From assembly GCF_004342685.1 (NCBI RefSeq), contig NZ_SMBZ01000001.1, forward strand, positions 62,001 to 126,000: a stretch of 64,000 nucleotides of DNA, in the 5' to 3' direction. Below the pieces are notes generated by a model that was given only the letters and a program-made list of their open reading frames with translations, had not been told where the DNA came from and searched no databases. The DNA comes from Sphingobacterium alimentarium. Its GTDB lineage: Bacteria; Bacteroidota; Bacteroidia; Sphingobacteriales; Sphingobacteriaceae. A program made the translations under genes and the position numbers. Below are positions 33,913 through 43,311 of the stretch, piece after piece. Within the stretch, counting starts at the first letter, position 1, and every line of letters begins with the position of its first letter.

Positions 33913-36222
33913 TTAAATAATTTTATTCTGGTATTTATTATTTATAAGCACCTGCACGGGAGTACCTTTTTGACCATGGATTTTATAGTCTAGCACCGCA
34001 TTATTTTTCCATTTAATATCAACTGTCATATTCCCTCTTACCCGCAACCCTCTTACCTCCCCATCTTTCCAATTATTCGGAAGTGCAGGTAATAGATGGA
34101 TAAAATTTTCATGGCTCTGTATCAACATTTCGGCAATGCCTGCAGATCCACCAAAATTTCCGTCAATCTGAAACGGAGGATGTGCACAGAATAAATTGGG
34201 ATAAGTACCGGCTGAAACTTTTCCTTCGGGTGTAAGGGCAGGCTTCAGCAATTGACGCAAAATCTCCAAGGCATGGTCGCCATCATGCAATCTTGCCCAA
34301 AACAATATTTTCCAAGCACGAGACCATCCCGTACCTCCATCCCCTCGTACTTCAAGAGTCTTCTTAGCTGCCGAAGCGTATGCGGGTGTCGATATAGGCG
34401 AGATAAATGGCGCCGGATAAAGCCCGTATAAGTGTGACACGTGACGATGCTGTGGCTCACTTTCCTTATAATCCTCGAGCCACTCCATGACCCGTCCGTC
34501 AGGGCTGATAACCACGGGTGGGGGAAGCTGATTTAAATCTTCTTTAAGCTGGCCGGAAAAGGTGTCATTCAACACCAAAATAGAATCTGCTGCTATTACA
34601 GACATATACAGCTCACGAACAATCTGATTATCTATCGTTGGGCCCATGACCACAGATGCTTGTTTGCCATTGGGCAGTATAACACCATTTTCCGGGGACA
34701 CGGATGGAGATGTCACCAAATAATTTGATTTTGGATCCCGAACTAATGTATGTTTATAAAATTTGGCGGCTGCTCGCAGTATGGGATACACCTCTCTGAG
34801 GTATTCTTCGTCCTGCGTAAATTGATAATGCTCCCAGATATGATTGCACAGCCAACCTGACGCCGTGCTGGAACCCCATGAAGCATTTTCACCAGGAGCG
34901 GTATAGCCCCACACATTTGTCATCATATATACTACCCAGCCCGGTGCATTATAATAGGCTTGCGCAGTTTTCTCCCCTTCTTTTGCCAACCTCTTGATCA
35001 ATTGGATAAAAGGCTTGTGATATTCGGATAGATTACTCACCTCTACCCCCCAATGGTTCATTTGGGCATTCACATTCAGATGATAATCACCATTCCACGG
35101 TGTCTGTATCTGATGTGCCCATAGACCTTGAAGATTTGGAGGCAAAGCATTATCGGAATTACGAGCTGTACTTGAAATAGTCAAATAGCGACCATATTGG
35201 TAATATAAGGTTGCCAATCCATTATCCTGAGCTGGATTTTCATAAAAATTCGACAACCGTATATCAGTAGGTATGTTATGCTGCGGGTTTTGATCATTGA
35301 TATTTAAGGTTACACGATCAAATACTTCTTTATATTTTGCCAAGTGCTTCTTCTTCAGCGCAGCATAATCCAACTTTCCCGCAAGTTGCTTTTCTATATA
35401 TTCCAACGGATCGTGTCCATAGTAATCTGTAGATGCGGCATAATAAACCACGATTTCATCCGCACCTTTTATGATAATCTGATTATCATAGTTGAGTATC
35501 GAGCCTCCTTTTTTGACTACTAAAAATTTTGTAGCAAACTGCAAACCATCTCCACCCATGCCATTGGGTAGGGTGCCCTGTACCAAAATAGTATTGCCTT
35601 GAACTTGATGTGAACGGACATTTTCATCTCTATAAAAATGCATGGCCACACTGATAGCTTTCTTTTTGTCTGCCGAAAACTTCATAACACCAATATTCTT
35701 GTCTTGCGAGGTAAAATATTCACGCGAAAAAGTGGTGTCGTTTATTTTGAAGCTAGCTTTCGCAATGGCAGTTTTGAGATCCAGTTCCCGACGGTAAGAG
35801 GTAGCTTTTTGTTGATGAAGAAAATTTATATTGAGAAATCCCAAATTCTGATAACAACCGTACGGTACTGTGGCACCCTGTCCATGTCCCGAACCAGGTC
35901 CAATACATACATAATTTGCATTAACCAATTTTTCTGCCTCATCATTCTTCCCTTGAAATAGAAGCTCCTGAATAGTACTTACCTGTTTGTATGCATTGTA
36001 ATTATTAGCATCATGCACTCCTCCGGACCACATCGAAATCTCATTCAAAACAATATTTTCTTCGTAAATACCACCATTGGGCATCATCCCTATCCAACCA
36101 TTGCCCAAAGGCAACGTTTCTTCCCATCGTGTGGCGGGCTTATCATACCAAAGTCGTAAGTCTTGGCCATTCACCTGTAAATAGATAAGAGCCCAGAAAA
36201 GAAATAGAAGAAGTCGCATCAT
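33913..36222 (-). CDS. Glycoside hydrolase family 95 alpha-L-fucosidase
   Basis: Inverting exo-alpha-fucosidase acting on alpha-1,2-linked fucose (some members use galactose). A cleavable signal ends at VNGQ (about residue 19). The N-terminal domain has WEETLPLGNGWIGMMPNG. The catalytic (alpha/alpha)6 barrel has PPNLQGLWAHQ (361-371), WNGDYHLNVNAQMNHW with the conserved Asn383/Asn385, SVSPENGV, RHVSHLYGLYP and RGDGGTGWSRAWK; the C-terminal domain has LLPALPNNWKDGEVRGLRVRG. 769 residues is normal. It starts 1 base after the GH29 gene ends, forming a fucosidase operon. Confidence 0.93.
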   Translation of the reverse strand: MMRLLLFLFWALIYLQVNGQDLRLWYDKPATRWEETLPLGNGWIGMMPNGGIYEENIVLNEISMWSGGVHDANNYNAYKQVSTIQELLFQGKNDEAEKLVNANYVCIGPGSGHGQGATVPYGCYQNLGFLNINFLHQQKATSYRRELDLKTAIAKASFKINDTTFSREYFTSQDKNIGVMKFSADKKKAISVAMHFYRDENVRSHQVQGNTILVQGTLPNGMGGDGLQFATKFLVVKKGGSILNYDNQIIIKGADEIVVYYAASTDYYGHDPLEYIEKQLAGKLDYAALKKKHLAKYKEVFDRVTLNINDQNPQHNIPTDIRLSNFYENPAQDNGLATLYYQYGRYLTISSTARNSDNALPPNLQGLWAHQIQTPWNGDYHLNVNAQMNHWGVEVSNLSEYHKPFIQLIKRLAKEGEKTAQAYYNAPGWVVYMMTNVWGYTAPGENASWGSSTASGWLCNHIWEHYQFTQDEEYLREVYPILRAAAKFYKHTLVRDPKSNYLVTSPSVSPENGVILPNGKQASVVMGPTIDNQIVRELYMSVIAADSILVLNDTFSGQLKEDLNQLPPPVVISPDGRVMEWLEDYKESEPQHRHVSHLYGLYPAPFISPISTPAYASAAKKTLEVRGDGGTGWSRAWKILFWARLHDGDHALEILRQLLKPALTPEGKVSAGTYPNLFCAHPPFQIDGNFGGSAGIAEMLIQSHENFIHLLPALPNNWKDGEVRGLRVRGNMTVDIKWKNNAVLDYKIHGQKGTPVQVLINNKYQNKII

Positions 36223-36223
36223 A

Positions 36224-38071
36224 TTATTTATAAGTGTTTATCTCCTTAAAGCTGAAACCCTTTTGATCCTTCGCCACAAATTTGATGTATTTCGAAGTGA
36301 TTTTTTTCTCAAAATCCACCATCTGTTCGATAGGATTAGAAAGAACATTAGCAAATTCCCCTGTCTTGACTTTTGTCCAATTCTTTGCATCATTACTTTC
36401 TAAAATCTCATAACGCATCACCATCCCTTCCTTTTTACCATCTTGGCGGGGCAAATAACCTAAGGATGAGATAGGCTCATTCAATTGTAAGACCAACGCG
36501 TCGGCATTCACTTCCTGCACAGCATCTTTTGAAACCCGTTGCGTGGATACGATTGTGGATGAAGCTCTTGCACGTTCGTTGATCACATTATCAAATGAAA
36601 ATTCTTCATCATATTCTTTGAATAGCGCAAAATCACTTAGCGTTGGCGCGACGGGAGCGTAAAGTTTGATTTTCAATTTCTTGGCTTTGATCGGCTTTTC
36701 TAGTTTCATTAAGCGGTTAGCGCCAACACTTGTCGCTGAAGCAGCCCTCTGCCATTGACCATCTGTCATCACTTCTACTATCACCGAATCCAATCGTTGA
36801 CCCAACTTTATATTTTCTCGTAAACGGATAATGTCAAATTCCTTTTCTTCCGCCAAGGTGACTTCAATTTCGGGGCTTAAGACCGCATTACTAGGTGCAT
36901 AATAACTGTATCGGTCCTCATCAAGGATATTAGCTACCGCAAATTCAGGATTGTTTCCACGCATCTGAGTGGAAGTAGCTTTAGCGCCTTTGGTTAGATT
37001 GGTACCGAAGGTATGTTTTATTTTGCGACCAAAAGCAGCCAGCGATTTGACATCATTAGGGTGAAGAATCCCCTCTGGCATAGGCGCCAAACCCAAATTC
37101 ATGTTGGCTCCGCGGCCTACAGACTTAAGGTAGATATCGAATAATTGATTGGGAGTCTTTACTTGATGATCTTGACTAGGGTGGTAAAACCATCCTGGCC
37201 GCTGAGGAACATCACATTCTGCCGGTATCCAGTAGGCACCATTACGGTCTCCTGTTGGCAAATTGGAAGCATCCGTACTCGCGCCCGGCATTGGCTTCAA
37301 TCCATTGCGTCCTTTCGGTGTTATGGTCGACCAAGATGTCTCGGCAGCGTGCCCGTGTTCATTTCCTACCCAGCGCATATCCGGCCCGATATCCGAAAAA
37401 ATCATTGCATTGGGTTGTAATTTGCGGACAATAGGCCATGTTTTTTCTTCCCATTCGTAGTACGTGACAGGATCGATTACTCGCTTCTCGTTACGACCGC
37501 CATAGTAACCGTCGCCGCCGTTCGCGCCATCATGCCAAGAGGTGAACAATGTGCCATAATTACTCATCAGCTCTGTCAGTTGAGCACGGTAAGCATCGGT
37601 ATAGGCCGGCGTGCCGTATCGCAAATCATTCCTGTCCCAAGCTGAAAGGTAAATACCGAACGCCATATTATTCTGATGAGCAGCCTGCATAAATTCCTTT
37701 ACCATATCTCCTTGCACACCATTCCATGGAGATTGGCTTATGTTATAATTGGTGGTCTTCGTTGGCCATAAGCAAAATCCGTCGTGATGCTTGGCGACAC
37801 TAATCAATCCTTTGAAGCCAGCACTCGCAGCCGCCTGTGCAATTTGGTTAGCATCAAATGCTGCAGGATTAAAAATACTTGGCTCCGCATCACCAAATCC
37901 CCATTCTTTATCCTGAAAAGTAGTAGGTGTGTAATGAATCAAACAATACATTTCCATTTCATGCCAGCGCAGCTGACGCTCGGAAGGCAATGCCCCATAA
38001 GGTTTGGGTTCTTGGGCCACTACGTTCATGAATCCTAATAATACTGCAGATAAAGAGAGTGAAAATCGCAT
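36224..38071 (-). CDS. Glycoside hydrolase family 29 alpha-L-fucosidase with C-terminal discoidin-like domain
   Basis: Retaining alpha-L-fucosidase, secreted (signal cleaved after VVAQ, about residue 20). The barrel has VAKHHDGFCLWPTKTTNYN (93-110) and the predicted nucleophile Asp181 in FTSWHDGANGGDGYYGG. From about 350 onward come one or two F5/8 type C-like beta-sandwich domains (AVANILDEDRYSYYAP, IIRLRENIKLGQRLDSVIVE). The WHDGANG context is closer to the alpha-1,3/1,4-specific GH29-B group, which is an inference. It is first in the operon with GH95, so the pair could remove both 1,2- and 1,3/4-linked fucose. Confidence 0.92.
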   Translation of the reverse strand: MRFSLSLSAVLLGFMNVVAQEPKPYGALPSERQLRWHEMEMYCLIHYTPTTFQDKEWGFGDAEPSIFNPAAFDANQIAQAAASAGFKGLISVAKHHDGFCLWPTKTTNYNISQSPWNGVQGDMVKEFMQAAHQNNMAFGIYLSAWDRNDLRYGTPAYTDAYRAQLTELMSNYGTLFTSWHDGANGGDGYYGGRNEKRVIDPVTYYEWEEKTWPIVRKLQPNAMIFSDIGPDMRWVGNEHGHAAETSWSTITPKGRNGLKPMPGASTDASNLPTGDRNGAYWIPAECDVPQRPGWFYHPSQDHQVKTPNQLFDIYLKSVGRGANMNLGLAPMPEGILHPNDVKSLAAFGRKIKHTFGTNLTKGAKATSTQMRGNNPEFAVANILDEDRYSYYAPSNAVLSPEIEVTLAEEKEFDIIRLRENIKLGQRLDSVIVEVMTDGQWQRAASATSVGANRLMKLEKPIKAKKLKIKLYAPVAPTLSDFALFKEYDEEFSFDNVINERARASSTIVSTQRVSKDAVQEVNADALVLQLNEPISSLGYLPRQDGKKEGMVMRYEILESNDAKNWTKVKTGEFANVLSNPIEQMVDFEKKITSKYIKFVAKDQKGFSFKEINTYK

Positions 38072-38327
38072 AGGTTTATTTGGGTTTAAATAATATAATC
38101 AATTGCAACTTCTAAATTAAGGCTATTTACAAAGATTTCTATATACTATATTAACCTAAAACTACACCAAGTTAACCATAATAGCCATTTAGGAAAAGAA
38201 ATTCAAACAGCATAAACTCCACTTTTGAAAAAGAATCAAATTCAGCGCATTACATTTAATAATTTTCAAAAATTCTTAAGAAAATCAACAAATTTTCAAA
38301 CAACAAATTCTTAACTTTATCACCATT
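38072..38327. other. Divergent intergenic region between fucosidase operon and metZ
   Basis: 256 A/T-rich bases. TTAACC occurs twice as a direct repeat (38151-38156 and 38172-38177) with a 21-base period, about 80-105 bases upstream of the GH29 start, a layout typical of two-site activator binding. Near metZ, TAACTTTA at 38311-38318 is a near match to the -7 consensus. No riboswitch-like helices are apparent upstream of metZ. Confidence 0.35.
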
Positions 38328-39500
38328 ATGAAAAAAGATCAATCCAGAATAATTCGAGAACAAGCCACTCGGTCGGCTACTCGAGAGCATTCTGTACCTT
38401 TATATTTAACTTCAAGTTTTATTTTCGAAAGTGCAGAGCAAGGGCGGGCAATTTTTGCGGAAGAAGAAGAAGGCATGGTGTATTCACGCTATGCGAATCC
38501 CAATACGACGGAGTTCATCAAGCGCGTATCCACGCTTGAAGGAGCCGAATCCGGCTTAGCTTTTGCCTCAGGTATGGCTGCTGTGTTTGCTTCATTCGCT
38601 GCGTTTATCGAATCTGGTGATCATATCGTATCGAGCAGAGCTATATTTGGTTCTACACACCAATTGCTGACTCAAGTATTTCCAAAATGGGGTGTCACTC
38701 ACACCTATGTGAATACTGCTGATATCGATGCATGGGAAAATGCGATTCAAGCCAACACGAAAATTTTATTCTTAGAATCTCCATCGAATCCGGGCCTGGA
38801 ACTTTATGATCTAGAAAAACTAGGTGAGCTGAAAAAGAAATATCCGCAAATCATCTTCGCTATAGACAATTGCTTTGCGACACCATATCTACAAAAACCA
38901 TTGAAATATGGCTTCGATCTGTCCATCCACTCGGCAACAAAATATATGGATGGTCAAGGACGTGTATTGGGGGGAGTAATAGTTGGTAACCAAGAGCTCA
39001 TCAATAAGTTAATGTTTTTTATTCGCCATACCGGACCAGCAATGTCACCTTTCAATGCCTGGATACTATCCAAAAGCTTGGAGACATTGGGATTGAGAAT
39101 GGACAGACATTGTTCGAATGCATTGGCATTAGCACAAGCTCTCGAAACACATGCAGAAATTGAAAATGTAATATACCCGTTTCTACCTTCGCATCCGCAG
39201 TATGAGCTGGCAAAAAAACAGATGAAAGCCGGAGGTGGTATTGTTACTTTTGAAGTGAAAGGCGGCAAAGACAGAGCATTTCGATTTATCGATGAATTGG
39301 AAATGATTCGCTACACTTCGAATTTGGGTGATTCGCGAAGTATTGCGACACATCCCGCAACAACGACACATGCTAAACTAACGGATAATGAACGGGAAAG
39401 TCTAGGAATCAAACCGGGTACGATTCGTCTTTCTGTAGGTTTGGAAGACAAAGAAGATATCATCGAAGATATTCTTCAAGCCTTAGAAAGCACAAAATAA
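38328..39500 (+). CDS. metZ: O-succinylhomoserine sulfhydrylase-type PLP enzyme
   Basis: Cys/Met-metabolism PLP enzyme of 390 residues that would make homocysteine directly from an activated homoserine and sulfide. The PLP Lys205 is in SIHSATKYMDGQGRVLGG, a wording characteristic of MetZ rather than cystathionine gamma-synthase. SRYANPNTTEF (53-63), GMAAVFA, Asp180 in IFAIDNCFATP, and SNLGDSRSIATHPATTTH complete the fold-type I set. Transcribed alone with a terminator behind it. A cystathionine synthase or lyase role cannot be excluded without comparison. Confidence 0.9.
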   Translation: MKKDQSRIIREQATRSATREHSVPLYLTSSFIFESAEQGRAIFAEEEEGMVYSRYANPNTTEFIKRVSTLEGAESGLAFASGMAAVFASFAAFIESGDHIVSSRAIFGSTHQLLTQVFPKWGVTHTYVNTADIDAWENAIQANTKILFLESPSNPGLELYDLEKLGELKKKYPQIIFAIDNCFATPYLQKPLKYGFDLSIHSATKYMDGQGRVLGGVIVGNQELINKLMFFIRHTGPAMSPFNAWILSKSLETLGLRMDRHCSNALALAQALETHAEIENVIYPFLPSHPQYELAKKQMKAGGGIVTFEVKGGKDRAFRFIDELEMIRYTSNLGDSRSIATHPATTTHAKLTDNERESLGIKPGTIRLSVGLEDKEDIIEDILQALESTK

Positions 39501-39530
39501 AAAAAGCTCCGATTTTATGTCGGAGCTTTT
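39501..39530. terminator. Bidirectional terminator between metZ and a lipoprotein gene
   Basis: Stem AAAGCTCCGA / TCGGAGCTTT with a 7-base loop and A/T runs on both flanks, shared by the two convergent genes. Confidence 0.88.
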
Positions 39531-39534
39531 GCTA

Positions 39535-40101
39535 TTAATTTTGTTTACTGAAATTAAATATCAAGTAACCTCTAGAACCATTATCCAAGTCTACAGGCAT
39601 TTTCATGGTTAGGCTATTACCATCTGCAAACGAAAGACCTAATCGATAACCTGTGGTTACGTTAGATGCTTTGTCTCCTGCATATAATTTCTTAAACTGA
39701 AATTCCGGTTCACCACCATTTCCCGGATTGTGAATAGACCAAATAATAGTACGTACAGCTCCAGTCGCACATAATGTACCAGAAGCATTGAATGAAATAC
39801 TGCCTTTGTAATTACCGGTAGGCAGATGCCAAACACTTCCAATAAAACAATCTACAGGAGCTTCATCAAAAATATTCTTTACAGTATATGACTGTGGAAT
39901 ATCTTGACGAGTTACTGAATTTAACACCCAAGTTCCTTTTACACCATTACGCCATTGAGAAGCTGACGGGCCGGATGGCGCCGTAGTTGTATTAGAAGAA
40001 CCTGAACTATAACCACCATCTTTGCGTTGTGCTCCACAACTAGATAATAAAGCTATCACTGTAAAAAGTGACAACAAGGAAAGAATATGTTTATGCATCA
40101 T
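39535..40101 (-). CDS. Lipocalin-like lipoprotein
   Basis: 188-residue lipoprotein with a signal ending in LLSSC (Cys22), then a Ser/Thr/Gly-rich linker (about 30-50) and a small beta-rich domain: GVKGTWVLNSVTRQDIPQSY, CFIGSVWHLPTGNYKGSISF, RTIIWSIHN, YRLGLSFADGNSLTMKM, RGYLIFNFSKQ. The GTW start and Cys pair resemble lipocalin-like proteins common in Sphingobacteria. Ligand and role are unknown. It has its own upstream region and shares a terminator with metZ. Confidence 0.78.
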   Translation of the reverse strand: MMHKHILSLLSLFTVIALLSSCGAQRKDGGYSSGSSNTTTAPSGPSASQWRNGVKGTWVLNSVTRQDIPQSYTVKNIFDEAPVDCFIGSVWHLPTGNYKGSISFNASGTLCATGAVRTIIWSIHNPGNGGEPEFQFKKLYAGDKASNVTTGYRLGLSFADGNSLTMKMPVDLDNGSRGYLIFNFSKQN

Positions 40102-40240
40102 TTAATTATTGTTTTTTCTTTTAACGAATATTAGTACTACAAATATAGATTAATCTTGTCAACCTAGTTCGTCAATTAATCCAAAAATCATACCACTAGT
40201 AATTTTATAGATGAAAAGAATCAATATTGTAGAGATTGTT

Positions 40241-40248
40241 TACATTTG
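40241..40248 (+). promoter_or_regulatory. Putative -7 box of the UPF0104/SDR operon
   Basis: TACATTTG fits TAnnTTTG and ends 21 bases before ATG 40270. Confidence 0.4.
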
Positions 40249-40269
40249 TAATCAAGGCAAAAGTATAGA

Positions 40270-41190
40270 ATGAAGAAGAATAAATCCCTGGAGGTTCTCA
40301 AAAACATTTTCAAAGTCGTGGTCACGCTCGGCGCTTTATATTGGGTAACCCGCAAAATCGATTTTGATGAATTAAAAACCGCCTTGGTAAATTGCAATTG
40401 GGGGTATCTATTTCTAGCCTTTTGTAGTTATGCTATTTCGCAATTAATAGCATCTTCTCGGCTTAATTCCTTCTTTAAAGCCATCAAACTCTTTCTATCG
40501 GAGCGATACAATTTTAGATTATACCAATTGGGGCTGCTGTACAATTTTTTCCTTCCGGGAGGTATCGGCGGCGATGGGTATAAAGTGTATTTCTTGAAAA
40601 AAGAACACCAAATCAAAGGCCGCAAAGTATTGAGTGCCGTATTTTTTGACCGGCTCAGCGGACTATGGGCATTGGCCATCATCATCTGTGGACTGGTCGT
40701 ATTCATGCCGAGATTGGCGATACCTAATTATTTAACCATATCTGCTGCCATCCTCGGTACAGCCAGTTATTATTTTATTCTACACACCTTTTTCAAAGAC
40801 TTCGCCAAGCGTTTCATTCCTACACATATCAAGGCAATCGGTGTACAGAGTTTTCAAGTAATAGCAGCGATTCTGATATTATATTCACTGAATTTTCAAG
40901 GCAAATTTTCGCCTTATCTACTCATATTTTTGGCTTCCTCACTGGTATCAATTATACCATCTATCGGAGGAGGAGTAGGCTTGCGGGAGTTGGTCATGTT
41001 GTATGGCGCAAGTTACCTACAGATCAACGAGCACACTGCAGTCTTACTAAGTTTGTTTTTCTACATTATTTCTCTACTGATGGCTTCCTCAGGCATATAC
41101 TACATTTTTAGACCCGAACGTTTGGGTGCCAAACAGCTGCCTTCAGCAGCCGAAGTAGAAGAGGAAATTGAAAAAATCGAAGAAAATTAA
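40270..41190 (+). CDS. UPF0104 / lysylphosphatidylglycerol synthase TM-domain membrane protein
   Basis: 306-residue integral membrane protein with about 7-8 helices. Conserved blocks of this family: LGLLYNFFLPGGIGGDGYKVYFLKK, SAVFFDRLSGLWALA and SLVSIIPSIGGGVGLRELVML. The family is the flippase-like domain of MprF, here without the synthase domain, and is often next to lipid or glycan genes. The C-terminus is acidic (EVEEEIEKIEEN). It is 6 bases upstream of the SDR gene. Substrate unknown. A second family member is encoded at 46632-47609. Confidence 0.85.
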   Translation: MKKNKSLEVLKNIFKVVVTLGALYWVTRKIDFDELKTALVNCNWGYLFLAFCSYAISQLIASSRLNSFFKAIKLFLSERYNFRLYQLGLLYNFFLPGGIGGDGYKVYFLKKEHQIKGRKVLSAVFFDRLSGLWALAIIICGLVVFMPRLAIPNYLTISAAILGTASYYFILHTFFKDFAKRFIPTHIKAIGVQSFQVIAAILILYSLNFQGKFSPYLLIFLASSLVSIIPSIGGGVGLRELVMLYGASYLQINEHTAVLLSLFFYIISLLMASSGIYYIFRPERLGAKQLPSAAEVEEEIEKIEEN

Positions 41191-41196
41191 TCATTT

Positions 41197-41907
41197 ATGG
41201 CAAATATTATAATCACAGGAGCAAGCAGTGGAATAGGCTTCGAAACCGTATTGGATTTGACAGCAAATAAGGATAATAACGTGATTGCATTGGCGCGTTC
41301 GGCAGACAAACTGCGTCGCCTTCACGAGATAGCTTCTGATTTGAATTTTGATGGCGGCAAACTTTATCCCGCACAATTTGATATCGTACATGACAATTAT
41401 CCCGACTCATTGGTACCTTTTATAAAGTCCAAATTTGATAAAGTCGACATCCTTATAAATAATGCAGGAGCGCTGATTAATAAGCCCTTCTTAGAAAGTA
41501 CTTACGAGGACTTTGCTAATATGTTACAGACCAATGTACTGGGGCATGTAAATATGATTAAGCATATAGTACCTTTGATGTCAGAAGGTGGACATATCGT
41601 CAACATCGGCAGTATGGGCGGATATCAAGGCTCATCTAAATTTTCTGGACTAAGCGCTTATTCGGCAAGTAAGGGTGCACTTGCTGTCCTTACCGAATGC
41701 CTTGCAGAAGAGTTTAAGGATAAAAACATAAAAGTAAATTGCCTGGCTCTCGGGTCTTCACAAACAGAAATGTTTGAGGCTGCATTCCCAGGCGTCGACG
41801 CTAATACTTTAGCTTTTGAAATGGGAAGATACGTTGCCGAATTTGCCCAAAATGGAGCAAAATTCTATAACGGAAAGATTCTACCTGTATCGAATAGGAC
41901 TCCCTAA
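41197..41907 (+). CDS. Short-chain dehydrogenase/reductase
   Basis: NAD(P)-dependent oxidoreductase of 236 residues. Rossmann motif TGASSGIGFETV (7-18), DILINNAGA, catalytic Ser and Tyr-x-x-x-Lys in NIGSMGGYQG and YSASKGALAVL. Substrate cannot be predicted. It is the second gene after the UPF0104 protein and ends at a strong terminator. Confidence 0.9.
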   Translation: MANIIITGASSGIGFETVLDLTANKDNNVIALARSADKLRRLHEIASDLNFDGGKLYPAQFDIVHDNYPDSLVPFIKSKFDKVDILINNAGALINKPFLESTYEDFANMLQTNVLGHVNMIKHIVPLMSEGGHIVNIGSMGGYQGSSKFSGLSAYSASKGALAVLTECLAEEFKDKNIKVNCLALGSSQTEMFEAAFPGVDANTLAFEMGRYVAEFAQNGAKFYNGKILPVSNRTP

Positions 41908-41912
41908 TAAAT

Positions 41913-41945
41913 AAGAGTGCGCGCCAGAAGAAGGCGCGCGCTCTT
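41913..41945. terminator. Bidirectional terminator after the SDR gene
   Basis: GC-rich 13-bp stem AAGAGTGCGCGCC / GGCGCGCGCTCTT (one G-T pair) with a 7-base loop and T-rich flanks on both strands. It serves the SDR gene and the convergent hydrolase operon. Confidence 0.92.
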
Positions 41946-41948
41946 ATT

Positions 41949-43310
41949 TTAAAATCCCTTGATCCAATCGGTAATATCCTTTAGTACCTCTTCATTTATA
42001 GTTTCTGCAAGCTGACCATATTCCGCCACGCGGCCTGTTTTTGCCTTTTGGAATAAATGATTCATACTTTCATATTCTTTAATTACTGTTTTAGAATTTT
42101 CGGGAAGGTAATCCGTATACCCATCCATATTGATCTTTGAAGGCACTTGAATATCCAATGAACCGAAAGCTCCATAGACTGGGATATATATATTCTTAAT
42201 GAATTCGCTCGGATCAATCCGAACAAAATAACGGTACGCAGGAGTTAACATCATCAATATTTCCTTGCGCATAGCCTCATTCTTTGGCGAATCCTCCAAA
42301 ATATTCATATTCTTTTTCAACTGGGTAAACGCTGCATCTGTAGCAAGTTCACTTTTGACTACGTCAAAATTTTTCTTATTGATGTCTTTTGCCATTGCAA
42401 GCTGAAACTCAGACATCCCCTCCGCTTTTCCAACACGGTACAATTGTTCGACCATCAACTCCCATATGGGTATTGTCGGCCCTGCCAGTGTCACAATATA
42501 AGATAAATTAGGTAGGCCCTGCCCTGCAAGCAGGTTGGCGATCAATCCTCCTTCACTGTGTCCTATTATTCCTATTTTATTGATATCGACCTTTTCTACT
42601 TGTTTCAAATATTGCAACGCCGCGATAGCATCTTTGCTAAAATCATCAATAGTACTATTCTCAAACGACCCTTCACTTTTGCCGACGCCCCGGTCGTCAT
42701 ACCGCAGCACAACAACGCCATTGCGGGTCAAATAGTCCGCCAAAACATGAAAAGGTTTATGCCCAAACAACGATTCATCACGATCCTGAGGACCTGAACC
42801 TGTAACCAAAATGACAGCTGGGTACTTCCCTTCATCTTTGGGCTGAGTAAGTGTGCCAGACAATTTTATGCGCGCATAATCATTCGGTATCACAACCTCC
42901 GTCGTGTCATAGGGATAAGGTGGTGCTGGAGTCTGATATTTGGCTGCAGGAGGTATTGCTCCCTTGCTCTCCCCACGATGTAACACCAAAGGAAGAATCA
43001 TCCCACCCTGGGAAAATTCGCCTTTCAGTTGCGTTTTGCTTTCAAGTTTCAACTGCAATTTGATGCCTTGCGGATTGCTCAAGTAAATAGAGTCTTTGCT
43101 CATTCTTGCTGAAAAAGGTAAACCATAGGCGCCTTGATCCGGGCTATCGGCTTTCGCCATCCAATTTCCATTCTCCTGGCTCAGATGTAGCACGAAAGTG
43201 AGATTTTGAGACCCGAAATTCAATTTCCCAGCCCATGTACCTATCCAATCTTGGGAATATCCCATACAAGATTGCATCATTAAGAAGAAAAAAACAGCTA
43301 AATATTTCAT
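41949..43310 (-). CDS. Secreted alpha/beta hydrolase (serine aminopeptidase-like)
   Basis: 453 residues from ATG 43310 (another ATG at 43319 overlaps the upstream gene). A hydrophobic signal (MKYLAVFFFLMMQSC) could be a lipobox. The N-terminal part (about 20-110) is a small beta domain (WIGTWAGKLNFGSQNLTFVL). The hydrolase has VILVTGSGPQDRDE, RYDDRGVGKS, the nucleophile elbow GHSEGGLIANLL, a late Asp in AFGSLDIQVP and a His in YESMNHLFQ. It is the last gene of a tightly overlapping operon of four. Confidence 0.87.
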   Translation of the reverse strand: MKYLAVFFFLMMQSCMGYSQDWIGTWAGKLNFGSQNLTFVLHLSQENGNWMAKADSPDQGAYGLPFSARMSKDSIYLSNPQGIKLQLKLESKTQLKGEFSQGGMILPLVLHRGESKGAIPPAAKYQTPAPPYPYDTTEVVIPNDYARIKLSGTLTQPKDEGKYPAVILVTGSGPQDRDESLFGHKPFHVLADYLTRNGVVVLRYDDRGVGKSEGSFENSTIDDFSKDAIAALQYLKQVEKVDINKIGIIGHSEGGLIANLLAGQGLPNLSYIVTLAGPTIPIWELMVEQLYRVGKAEGMSEFQLAMAKDINKKNFDVVKSELATDAAFTQLKKNMNILEDSPKNEAMRKEILMMLTPAYRYFVRIDPSEFIKNIYIPVYGAFGSLDIQVPSKINMDGYTDYLPENSKTVIKEYESMNHLFQKAKTGRVAEYGQLAETINEEVLKDITDWIKGF

Positions 43311-43311
43311 A

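Noticed and set aside
38072..38327. Possible SAM riboswitch upstream of metZ
   Set aside because: No conserved kink-turn or pseudoknot-like helices of SAM-I or SAM-II classes are visible, and the region is almost pure A/T.
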